The position numbers and the translations under genes were made by a program. Below the pieces are notes generated by a model. The model was not told the DNA's origin and ran no database searches. It worked only from the letters and a program-made list of their open reading frames with translations. A DNA stretch of 64,000 nt. It comes from Mycolicibacterium rhodesiae JS60 (lineage in GTDB: Bacteria > Actinomycetota > Actinomycetes > Mycobacteriales > Mycobacteriaceae). Shown here in pieces: positions 1-7,921 of the stretch. The stretch is taken from assembly GCA_000230935.2 (NCBI GenBank), contig AGIQ01000009.1, forward strand, positions 1-64,000. The letters are read 5' to 3'. The first letter of the stretch is position 1; each line of letters opens with the position of its first letter.

Positions 1-165
1 GTCTTGTCCCGCAATCGTTTCCGTGATACTATCCATGCGCAGGCTGTGGTAATCGACTGGTGCTACACCTTCTACAATCACCAACGCCGCCACAGTGCCG
101 CCGACGGGCTATCGCCCGTCAACTACGAGATCAGGGAATCCAAGACCAAGCCCGAAGCGGCATAG
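1..165 (+). CDS. IS3-family transposase OrfB, C-terminal fragment (window edge)
   Basis: An open frame from base 1 to a TAG at 163-165 encodes 54 residues, including the end of the rve/DDE integrase domain (VIDWCYTFYNHQRRHS, then NYEIRESKTKP). It matches the C terminus of the OrfB encoded at 42981-43937 with a few substitutions (R for H, I for V, A for S, E for Q). The catalytic residues lie left of the window, so completeness cannot be judged. Confidence 0.9.
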   Translation, partial: VLSRNRFRDTIHAQAVVIDWCYTFYNHQRRHSAADGLSPVNYEIRESKTKPEAA

Positions 166-195
166 GAAACCCTCCACGATTTCGGGGGAACCACA
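1..195 (+). mobile_element. IS3-family element, right end only (copy A1)
   Basis: The first 195 bases are the 3' end of the IS3-family element found whole at 42951-44248, here in the opposite orientation and cut by the window edge. The last ~28 bases match the right terminal repeat of the whole copy with a few mismatches and end in CA. The encoded protein differs from the whole copy at several residues, so the two copies have diverged. The inner junction lies within the methylase-helicase reading frame. Confidence 0.88.
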
Positions 196-3100
196 AACGC
201 GGTGGCGGTTGCGGTGGCCGGCATCGCCAGCACATGCCTGCCCTTGCCGGTCGCGGCCGCGCTGATCGCGGCCAGGGCGCGGTGTTTTTCGGCGTCGGGG
301 CCCAGGGTCAGGACGTGCACCGACTGCATGCTGGCGGTGATCGTCTCCACGACAGCGCGGGCCGGTCCGTCCAACTCCTCCCAGGTCCGGTCCCCGGCCG
401 GGGGCGGGTACACCGTGGCCGGGGACCGCGACCCCGCCGCCTCCACGAAATCGACCTCAGCACGCAACACCATCAGATCCTCCTTACTGGTCGCCGAGGA
501 CTGCGCCTGCGGCATCTCCGCGACAGCGGCGCGTAACTCTCTGTCGCGCAACGCCTCTCGAAGCTCACGAGCCGACCGGAAGCCGGTCTCCTGCACCACG
601 AATGGTGTCGGATTGTGGAGCAGAGACCACCCGGGTTCGCGGCTGCGGGCGGTCATGCGGGCCTGCGCCGCCTCGGCTTTCGCCTTTGCTTCGGGGCTTT
701 CGGCGGCCAACCGCAGTTCCAAGGTCAAGGTGGCCAGCTCGGCTTGGCGGTCGGTGAGTTCACCGGTGTGCTCGAACGGGGCCGGTGGATGGGCCAGCAG
801 GTCGGCCAGCTCGGCGCGGTCTTGGTCCAGCTCGCTGATCAGCGTGGCATGCAGGCGTGGCAGGTCCAGATACAGGTTGTCCACCCTGGTCAGCAAGCCG
901 CGCGACTTCGCGCCGGAGGCCTCGGCGGCGGTGGCCATCAGATCGTCCTTCTTAACCTCCACGATCCGCGAGGACGTCGCCAGCCGCAGCAGCAGCGAGT
1001 CGTGGGTGAGGTCGCGCGCAGCCAGCAGCTCCACCCCATCGACGGTCACTGCGAGCGGGCTGTACTGCGTGGCACCGCGGTCGCGGCTAGACAGAAACGC
1101 CTGCCGGCAGGCCGCGGCCAGCCGCTCGGCGGTGACCGCGTTCTCCGACGCCACCTGACCGCCCACCAACACCGGCGGCGCGGACTTACTGACCGCAAGG
1201 GCGGCGGCGCGCTCGGCAACGGGGCGCAGGTCGGCGAGCTGGCGTTCCTTGTGCGGGATGGTGCGTTCGTGGGTGTCCACAAGCCAGTCGCGGCGCCGGA
1301 TGGCTTCGTAGTGAGCGCGTTCCAGGGCCTGCAAGCGGCGCACCTGTTCGTCGAGTTCGACCTGACGCAGATAGCGGGGGTCACCGGTGGCCAGGGCCTT
1401 CGTCTCGGCCGCCGCAGCCCCGATGTCGCCGCCGGAGAGGTCCTCAATCTCGCTGTCGGACACTTCATTGCGGCGCACCTGCTCAATGAACAGGGACTTG
1501 GCCTGCACCTTCTGCCACATCACCGTGTCGTAGGTGCCCTCGGTGACGTAGGTGCGGATCTCTACCCCGTCGAGGTTCTGGTTGCCCTGCCGCAGCACAC
1601 GCCCCTCACGCTGTTCGAGGTCGGCGGGCCGCCAGGGAACATCGACGTGGTCGAGGGCGGCCAGGCGGGGCTGAATGTTCCAGCCGGTGCCCATCTTCTC
1701 GGTGCTTCCGATGAGCACCGCCACGTCACCGTTGATGCACTGCTCACGCAGCAGCCCGACCTCATGGGCCTTACGCGCCTCATGGACGAAGCGGATCTTC
1801 TCCGCCGGCATACCGCGCGCGACCAGCTCGTCTTTGATGGCCGCGTAGATGGTGAACTGCTCGGGGTCCTTCGACGGGGTGCCGCGGTCGCAGAACGCCA
1901 CCTGCAGGCAGCCCCGAACCGGCATCGTTTCCCCGGTCTGGGGGTGCCGGTATTCGCGATCGTGGTTGGCGCGGTAGGTCCGCATCATCTCCTGCGCGAC
2001 CGCTGCAGCCCGGCTGGCGGTGGGCGCATCCAGATGGGCCAACCGGGGATCCAGGGAGGCGTTGCGGCCGTCGTTGGCGATCTTGAGGATGTTGTCGCGC
2101 TGCGGCTGCTTGCTGGAGAGGTGGTCGGCGCGATAGCCGAGGTCGGCGATGAAGTCGACCACCTCAATATCGGGTTGCAAAACGACAGACAGGCGCTGCC
2201 CTCCGATGAGTGGTGGCAGCTCGACGGGCACCTGGTCGCGGGTGACGACATCGGAGTACACCGACGACAACGCCAGCAGCTCAGGGAGATTGGTGAACTT
2301 GCCGACCCGCGTCACCGGGCGCAGCTTGGTTCCGGTCGCGTTGACCTCCACCGTCGTATGGGTGGCGGTGAACGCCGCCCCCCAGTCGCCCAGGTCGGCC
2401 ACACCGGCGGCCTCCAGCAGATCGGGCCGCAGATAGGTCTGCATCACCCACAACTCGCCCAGTGAGTTCGCGATCGGTGTTCCGGTGGCGAAGGTCGCCA
2501 CCCGTTCCACGACCCGGTGGGCGGGGATGCTGGCGGCCTTGGCCTCCTCGCGGCGGCGCTCGCGCAGCACCCGCAGTTTCAACGCCAGGTCTTCGGCCCG
2601 CTCGGAAGAGTTGGTGCAGTTGAGCTCGGTAATGTTGCAGACCCGCTGCAAGTTCTTGTAGTAGTGGGCCTCGTCAACGAAAAGGTAATCAGCGCCGCTA
2701 GTTTCGAAGCTCAGACCAGTGTCCTTGGCGTCTTGGGCGGTCAGTCGCTCCAGCCGTTCCTTGGCCGATTTGAGCGCGCGTTCGATCGCCTTCTTGGAGC
2801 GATCGCTGGCCGCGTCCTCGAGCTGTGTGCGCAACGTGTCGAGCTGGTCGTCGATGTAGTCGGCGCGCAATCGATCCGAGACGCCGATCGCGGTGAACGC
2901 CGATTCGGGAATGATCACCATGTCCCAGTCGCTGGCCGCCGACTGTGCGATGAGCCGCCGGCGACCCTCGGCGGTGGTGGCTGACGAACCGAGCAGCACG
3001 TTGGCCGCGGGATACCACTGCTTGGCTTCCCGGCCCACCTGGTCGATGATCGAGTTCGGCACCACGATCCAGGGCTGGCGCACCAAACCCAGGCGCTTGA

Positions 3101-5813
3101 GTTCCATCGCGCCCATGAACATGGTGCCCGACTTGCCCGCGCCCACAACATGATCCAGCAACACCGTGGGCTCTGAAATGATCCGAGCGACAGCGTTGCG
3201 TTGATAGAAGTGTGGTACGAAGTTATCCGAGAGGCCGGGCAGGGACAGGCGTGACCCGTCGTAGCGCGGCGCGCGTAGCGAGTTGAATCGTCGGTTGTAT
3301 TCGGCCACAAGGGGTTCGCGTCGCGCCTCGGTGGCGAACACCCAGCGGCTGAACTCTTCGCTGATCTTGGTGGCCTTGGCTTGCGCGGCGAAAGTGGCCT
3401 CCACGTCGAGCATGCCGTTGTCATCGTTGATGATCACGCTGCGCGAGTTGCACAGGGCGTCAAGCAGACTCACCGCATCAGAGCCTTTGCGGGGTAGGCC
3501 CCACGTTTCGGTCATCAGGCGGCCGAAGCGCTTGTGGGCCGGGACGTCAACCACCCAGCGTCCGCCGATGTGCTCGGCGGTCACCGAGGACAGGCCGAAG
3601 GTCTCTTGGGCGAACTGGGCCACGATCTCGGCCCGAATCCACGGTGCGCCCGGGCGCACGCGGATCTCTTCGGCACTCCGATCCGGGGGCACTACCTCGC
3701 GCAGCGCGGCCACGTAATCCCGATAGATCGGGTTGTTCTGCGCGGCGGTGATCGCGGCGTCGAGTTTCTGGCGTACGTTGCCCGACAGGGCGGTGGTGGC
3801 CGGCACCAGCTCGTCGGGGTCGTCGAGGTCGGGGTAGACCAGCCCGGCCAGCAGTTCGCGCGCGGTGGTGGTGTCGACGTCGAGCAGGCCGGCGATCAGG
3901 TCCAGGTCGACGCGGCGGGCCCGGTCCAGGCTCATCGCCAAGGCCTCTTCCGGGCCCGACGCACTGAGCAGCTCGGCGCGTTTGGACACCAGATCGGTGG
4001 AGAAGATTTCGGCTTTGCGGGCCTGGCCGGTGGCCTCGTCGAAGATTTCCAGCGATGACACGACCGCCCAGCCTGGATCGTGGCGCATGCCGCCGTCGAG
4101 GTGGCGGCGCTTCTTGTACGGGGCGGGCGCGGTCCAGGCGTCGGTGTCCCACTTGTCGAGCAGCTCGGCCGGGACCGGGCCGCGGTACGGCTGTCCGGGC
4201 TCGCCCTCCTTGGTGCGCCACTTCGCCTCCGAGGCCGCGACCTTGGCGTCGTGACGCTCTTGGGTGACCTCCTTGGGCCGGACCCAGGTAAACCGGTTGA
4301 TCGGGCCGTGGCGGCGCACGTAGCCGTCGTAGAGGTGGTTCAGGTGCCCGCGCAGCTGATCGCGCTCGGCGGCGGGCCGCCCGTCGCGCTGGGAGACGAT
4401 GAGACTGTTGGCGGCATCACGTAAGGCGATCAACTCACGTGTCTCGGCCACCAGAGTCTTGGGGGTGTCGTGCACATCCCAGCTGTGGCCCGACCAGTAT
4501 TCGATGCGGCGGTTCTCGGCGTTGTAGCGCAGCGTGAACAGGGCCGTGTGCTCGCCCTGATCGGCGGGGGTGATCAAACCCGGATCGAAGTGCTGGGCCG
4601 AGACCACGGTCAAGTCGGCGGCCGTGGCGGTGAGCCCGGCGCCGCGCATCAGTGCCGCATCAATGACCGCGCCGAGTCGGTCGGAAAGTTGGGCGGCCAG
4701 CTCGGTGCCGGTGCTGCCCTCCACAGCCAGGTTGGGGCTGCCGTGCAAGCCATGCCCGACGGTCATCGTCCCCAGGACGTGGTGCGGGTTTTCGTGGAAG
4801 TAGGCGTTGATCGAGATCGGCGCGGCGGTGTCAGGCTCCAGACCGTCGAGGGTGATGCGGGCGGTGTCCAGCCACAGCGGGCGGTTGGTGCGCAGGTCGA
4901 TCGGTTCGGTGCGCCGGCGCAGTACCAGCAGATCGGTGACCACCTCGGTACCGGCGACCCGGCTGAACGCCTGCGACGGCAGCCGCAGCGCACCGATCAG
5001 CTCCCCGCGCTCGGCGATGTCGCGCCGCGCGGTATCGGAGGTGGCGTCCAGGGTGTAGCGGCTGGTCAACACCGCCACGTAACCGCCGGGCGCGGTCAAC
5101 GCGAGGGCCTTGTTGATGAAGTGGTTGTGGATGCTGTGTCGGGCGGCGTTGTGTGCGGGATCGTGCACGACGAACCGGCCGAACGGCACATTTCCCACTG
5201 TGGCCGCGAAGCTGTTCTCTGGGACGCGGGTGGTTTCGAAGCCCTCGTGCCGGATTTGAGCCGATGGGTAGAGCGCGGCGGCGATGGCCGCGGTGATCGG
5301 ATCGTTCTCGACGCCGACCATCACCGCATCGGTCGGGGCGTGGCCGATGAAATGGCCGCTGCCGCAGCCCGGTTCCAGGACGCGGCCTCCGCTGAATCCG
5401 GCCCGCCGTAGCGCGTCCCAGACTGCCGCGACGATGGCCGGGTCGGTGTAGTGCGCGTTGAGGATGGAGGCCTCGGCTCGGCGGTACTGTTCGCGGGTCA
5501 GTAGCTCACGCAGCCGCTCCCGTTCCCCGGTGTAGGCGTCGGTGCGGGGGTCGAATACCTCGGGCACCGCCCCCCAGCCCGACCATGCGGCCAATACCCG
5601 CTGCTCGCTCGCCGTGGCAGGGCGGTCGGCGGCCTGCAGGCGTTGAACGAGCTCGATCGCGGCGATGTTGGCCCGCGCCCGCGCCTTGGAACCAGAGGGC
5701 ACCAGGACCTCGGTGCTCGCCGGGAAGTCGGCGACGCTAGCCAGGTCGGTCGCCGGTGTCGGCTCCCCCACGCCGGCCGGTGCGGGCGTAGCCGCCGGGG
5801 TCGGCGGTGGCAT
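123..5813 (-). CDS. DNA methylase-helicase (COG4646-like), 3' end replaced by IS
   Basis: A giant protein combining an adenine-specific DNA methylase with an SNF2-like helicase, a class common on plasmids and phages (compare P1 DarB). Counting from the ATG at 5813 (1896 aa), the SAM motif VLEPGCGSG is at about 145-153 and an NVPF in the place of the usual NPPF/Y at about 208. A P-loop-like VGAGKSG is near 888, DEAH near 1046, and helicase motifs MGTGWNI and QREGRVLRQG near 1375-1405. The start is uncertain: coding-like sequence in this frame extends to about 5893, and the frame stays open to 6653 beneath the 198-aa gene. The last 23 residues (from base 194 down) are read from the IS3-family end, so the native C terminus is lost. 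A likely role is protecting or processing plasmid DNA during transfer. Confidence 0.85.
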   Translation of the reverse strand: MPPPTPAATPAPAGVGEPTPATDLASVADFPASTEVLVPSGSKARARANIAAIELVQRLQAADRPATASEQRVLAAWSGWGAVPEVFDPRTDAYTGERERLRELLTREQYRRAEASILNAHYTDPAIVAAVWDALRRAGFSGGRVLEPGCGSGHFIGHAPTDAVMVGVENDPITAAIAAALYPSAQIRHEGFETTRVPENSFAATVGNVPFGRFVVHDPAHNAARHSIHNHFINKALALTAPGGYVAVLTSRYTLDATSDTARRDIAERGELIGALRLPSQAFSRVAGTEVVTDLLVLRRRTEPIDLRTNRPLWLDTARITLDGLEPDTAAPISINAYFHENPHHVLGTMTVGHGLHGSPNLAVEGSTGTELAAQLSDRLGAVIDAALMRGAGLTATAADLTVVSAQHFDPGLITPADQGEHTALFTLRYNAENRRIEYWSGHSWDVHDTPKTLVAETRELIALRDAANSLIVSQRDGRPAAERDQLRGHLNHLYDGYVRRHGPINRFTWVRPKEVTQERHDAKVAASEAKWRTKEGEPGQPYRGPVPAELLDKWDTDAWTAPAPYKKRRHLDGGMRHDPGWAVVSSLEIFDEATGQARKAEIFSTDLVSKRAELLSASGPEEALAMSLDRARRVDLDLIAGLLDVDTTTARELLAGLVYPDLDDPDELVPATTALSGNVRQKLDAAITAAQNNPIYRDYVAALREVVPPDRSAEEIRVRPGAPWIRAEIVAQFAQETFGLSSVTAEHIGGRWVVDVPAHKRFGRLMTETWGLPRKGSDAVSLLDALCNSRSVIINDDNGMLDVEATFAAQAKATKISEEFSRWVFATEARREPLVAEYNRRFNSLRAPRYDGSRLSLPGLSDNFVPHFYQRNAVARIISEPTVLLDHVVGAGKSGTMFMGAMELKRLGLVRQPWIVVPNSIIDQVGREAKQWYPAANVLLGSSATTAEGRRRLIAQSAASDWDMVIIPESAFTAIGVSDRLRADYIDDQLDTLRTQLEDAASDRSKKAIERALKSAKERLERLTAQDAKDTGLSFETSGADYLFVDEAHYYKNLQRVCNITELNCTNSSERAEDLALKLRVLRERRREEAKAASIPAHRVVERVATFATGTPIANSLGELWVMQTYLRPDLLEAAGVADLGDWGAAFTATHTTVEVNATGTKLRPVTRVGKFTNLPELLALSSVYSDVVTRDQVPVELPPLIGGQRLSVVLQPDIEVVDFIADLGYRADHLSSKQPQRDNILKIANDGRNASLDPRLAHLDAPTASRAAAVAQEMMRTYRANHDREYRHPQTGETMPVRGCLQVAFCDRGTPSKDPEQFTIYAAIKDELVARGMPAEKIRFVHEARKAHEVGLLREQCINGDVAVLIGSTEKMGTGWNIQPRLAALDHVDVPWRPADLEQREGRVLRQGNQNLDGVEIRTYVTEGTYDTVMWQKVQAKSLFIEQVRRNEVSDSEIEDLSGGDIGAAAAETKALATGDPRYLRQVELDEQVRRLQALERAHYEAIRRRDWLVDTHERTIPHKERQLADLRPVAERAAALAVSKSAPPVLVGGQVASENAVTAERLAAACRQAFLSSRDRGATQYSPLAVTVDGVELLAARDLTHDSLLLRLATSSRIVEVKKDDLMATAAEASGAKSRGLLTRVDNLYLDLPRLHATLISELDQDRAELADLLAHPPAPFEHTGELTDRQAELATLTLELRLAAESPEAKAKAEAAQARMTARSREPGWSLLHNPTPFVVQETGFRSARELREALRDRELRAAVAEMPQAQSSATSKEDLMVLRAEVDFVEAAGSRSPATVYPPPAGDRTWEELDGPARAVVETITASMQSVHVLTLGPDAEKHRALAAISAAATGKGRHVLAMPATATATAFVVPPKSWRVSYAASGLVLDSLIS

Positions 5814-5890
5814 CTCGGCGCCGCCGGGATCGATGACGCGCGGGTCGGTCGGCTGGTCGGGCTCATCGAACAGCGAGCCCTGAGCTGCTG

Positions 5891-6484
5891 CTAGCGGGCG
5901 GGCAGCCCGTCGTCGCGCAGGTCCTGGTACACCATCTCCGCCAGTTCGGCCGCTAGCGGGTCGCTGGCCTGGCGGGGCAGCGCCAGTTGGTCCTCGGCCC
6001 GTGCCGCCAGCAGATAGCCCGCCTTGATCCGGAACACCGCCGAGAACTGCGGGGCCGGCCATAGCGCGGCCACCAGGTCCTCGATCGCCTCGTCCGGTTC
6101 GCTGCGGTGCTGTGTGCGTGTCCAGCGCTGCGTCCATGGCAGCGCCGGCTCGCTGGGTGGCTGCAGGTCCCGACTCTGCGGTTCCGGCGGCGGCGGGATC
6201 AGCTCGTAGAGCTGGTTGTTCAGCACGATTTCCTTCGCCGAGGCCGCCGCGGTGTTCAGCAGCCCGACTTTGGTCAGGTAGTCCGGATGCTGACCGTGCT
6301 CGCTCGTCCACTCCTCCACGGCCTGCTCCCCCAGCTCGGCCGCCAGCTCCGCGATCTGCCGGCTCAGCGTCGCCGCGGTCTTGTCCAGGAAGCCCTGCCG
6401 TTGCGCCGGTGTCCACTCCGGCGGCAGCGTCAGGTGCTCGGTGTAGACCTGCGCCACGATCTGCGCGATGTCGGGACTGGTCAC
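5891..6484 (-). CDS. conserved plasmid hypothetical, 198 aa, upstream of methylase-helicase
   Basis: A GTG start at 6484 lies just after the purine-rich stretch GAGGAGGGCGGC. The product is mostly helical and charged (SPDIAQIVAQVYTEHLTLPPEW near the N terminus, EDLVAALWPAPQFSAVFRIKAGYLL near the middle). I recognise no domain. It lies immediately upstream of the methylase-helicase, whose first plausible codons follow its TAG, so the two are probably translated from one mRNA. The frame overlaps an open but shadow-like stretch of the larger frame; amino-acid composition makes this frame the coding one. Confidence 0.75.
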   Translation of the reverse strand: MTSPDIAQIVAQVYTEHLTLPPEWTPAQRQGFLDKTAATLSRQIAELAAELGEQAVEEWTSEHGQHPDYLTKVGLLNTAAASAKEIVLNNQLYELIPPPPEPQSRDLQPPSEPALPWTQRWTRTQHRSEPDEAIEDLVAALWPAPQFSAVFRIKAGYLLAARAEDQLALPRQASDPLAAELAEMVYQDLRDDGLPAR

Positions 6485-6551
6485 CGCCGCCCTCCTCGTC
6501 GAAGAGGCTGAACAAATCCGGCTGTTCAGCGTCTTTGGGTTTGCGGGCCAT
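6481..6551 (-). other. short N-terminal reading frame (MARKPK...) with its own RBS
   Basis: An ATG at 6551, preceded by GGTGAGGACAAT, opens a frame reading MARKPKDAEQPDLFSLFDEEGG before it meets the GTG of the 198-aa gene. The stretch looks coding and contains QPDLFSLF, which resembles a sliding-clamp-binding peptide. It is in the same frame as the methylase-helicase downstream. It may be a separate leader gene that lost its stop, the true N terminus of a longer protein, or a sign of an indel. Confidence 0.35.
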
Positions 6552-6606
6552 ATTGTCCTCACCGTGTCGTCTGGGTGGCGCAAGGGGGCGGTGGTGCGCC
6601 GGAAAG

Positions 6607-6963
6607 TCATGAGCGTGCGGGCGCGGCCAGGGCGCTGATGCAGACCGAATCACGCTGTCGTGGCTTCAAGTCAGTGGCTCTGTGCAGTGCGCTGCTCAGC
6701 AGCGGGTCGGGGCACCGCTGCGCAACGGACACCCAGCCCGGATGTGATGGACCGTCTGGCTCCGATGCAGGGCTGGCCAGCACGTCGCGGACAGTGGCCA
6801 GGTCGGCGAACCCGGCGTTGGCGTGCGCTGTTGACAGCAGAACCGCGGCCAGCGGAGAAACCGCATAGGACCGCCAGAAGTCGTGACTACCGGCACTGGT
6901 GCCGGCGTCGAGCAGCCGCTGCGCGGCAGTGACATCCGCAGTGGCCGTGCGGATTTCAATCAT
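6607..6963 (-). CDS. 118-aa protein resembling the helical domain of the coupling protein
   Basis: An ATG at 6963, 20 bases after the preceding stop, gives a 118-residue protein. It lines up with the region after the P-loop of the coupling protein encoded at 7918-9345: both have a tryptophan then P-L-(A/S)-A-(V/M)-L, a GW pair, and (K/D)P(R/K)QRDS near the end. It has no Walker motifs. I infer a stand-alone version of the T4CP all-alpha domain, perhaps a substrate adaptor or a decayed duplicate. It is followed closely by the ORF starting at 6551. Confidence 0.6.
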   Translation of the reverse strand: MIEIRTATADVTAAQRLLDAGTSAGSHDFWRSYAVSPLAAVLLSTAHANAGFADLATVRDVLASPASEPDGPSHPGWVSVAQRCPDPLLSSALHRATDLKPRQRDSVCISALAAPARS

Positions 6964-6983
6964 GTCGCGGTGAGCCTTTTCGT

Positions 6984-7160
6984 CTAAGGTCCGAACTGAG
7001 ACGTCGCTGATCCGGCGCCGGGCCCAGGTCCGGAAGGGAACGACGAGAGCATGTCGGCGGTCATGGCGAACATCCCGCCGATCACCTGACCGACCATCCA
7101 GACCAGGACAGCCAGTGCGACGAGGAGCCCACTGAGCCACGGGCCACGCCGGGGCTTCAC
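6984..7160 (-). CDS. 58-aa single-span membrane protein
   Basis: A 58-codon frame starts at a GTG (7160) that overlaps the TGA of the winged-helix gene as GTGA and ends with TAG at 6984-6986. The product has a basic start (MKPRRGPWLS), one hydrophobic helix at about residues 11-35 and a Gly/Pro-rich tail. It fills an otherwise empty gap in the operon. The overlap, codon use and membrane segment make it a real gene that automated calls could miss. A small T4SS membrane component is a plausible role. Confidence 0.7.
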   Translation of the reverse strand: MKPRRGPWLSGLLVALAVLVWMVGQVIGGMFAMTADMLSSFPSGPGPGAGSATSQFGP

Positions 7161-7921
7161 CACTCACCGGCCGTGGGCGTGGGAACGGTTGCGCCGGTGC
7201 ACGACGACCACGGGAACACGGCCAACACCAGCATCCAGCCGACATCGGCGAACTGGCGATCGTCCAGCCGGGATACCGAGCGCAGACTCTCCTGCAACTG
7301 CTCGTCCTGCGTGATGTCGCGGGCGGCGCGCGCCCATCGCTCCCGGTGCGCAAGGGCCCTGATAATCCAGTCCACCCGGCTACTCACATCGGCTCGGCGT
7401 GCGGTGTGGAGCCAGCCCGCCAGTGGTGCGCTCGCCACCGGCTTCCACCGCTGCCAGGCGCCGGCCTCCCATGGGTCGAGAATGACCTCGGCCAAGTCGC
7501 GTGCTTGCGCGGGAGTCTCGATCCGTGCGATGCGGTCCTCAAGGGAGGGCGCGGTCAGGGCGGCAGCCGCGTGTGGCGGTGCGGGGCTGCGAACGGTGCA
7601 GTGCATGGTGTGTGACCTCGCTGTGTCGATGGCTGGCGGTGGTGAGCCCAGCTCCCACACCGGCCGGGTGCCCATGGCGTTGGTGCCTCGATGCACCAGC
7701 CCTTTGCGTTCCAGTGCCACGAGCGCGGCGTACACGCGCTCGATGACGACGGGCTGGCAGCCGGTCCGGTCAAGGGCAGCCCGAAGCTCAGTGGTTGTCG
7801 ACGGGCTGGACTGCCGGGCTAGCGCGTTGAGGACACGCGCCTGCAGCGTCGTTTCCGATACCACTCGGTCGGGGTCCGTGGCAGTAGAGCTCGGCAAGGG
7901 TGACCACCTTGCCGCTGTCAC
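7157..7921 (-). CDS. winged-helix protein of the transfer operon
   Basis: The GTG at 7921 overlaps the stop of the coupling protein gene as GTGA, giving 254 residues; an upstream start at 7978 would overlap far more. Residues about 25-90 look like a winged helix (ARVLNALARQ, then TELRAALDR and VYAALVALERKGLVHRG). The rest is helical (EDRIARIETPAQARDLAEVI). It probably binds DNA and regulates or assists transfer. I do not recognise a named family. Confidence 0.72.
   Translation of the reverse strand: MTAARWSPLPSSTATDPDRVVSETTLQARVLNALARQSSPSTTTELRAALDRTGCQPVVIERVYAALVALERKGLVHRGTNAMGTRPVWELGSPPPAIDTARSHTMHCTVRSPAPPHAAAALTAPSLEDRIARIETPAQARDLAEVILDPWEAGAWQRWKPVASAPLAGWLHTARRADVSSRVDWIIRALAHRERWARAARDITQDEQLQESLRSVSRLDDRQFADVGWMLVLAVFPWSSCTGATVPTPTAGEW

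Noticed and set aside
615..2465. 616-aa open frame on the plus strand opposite the methylase-helicase
   Set aside because: Composition (runs of Gly, Arg, Gln, Val) is typical of antisense frames in GC-rich coding DNA, and the minus-strand frame carries clear enzyme motifs over the same bases.
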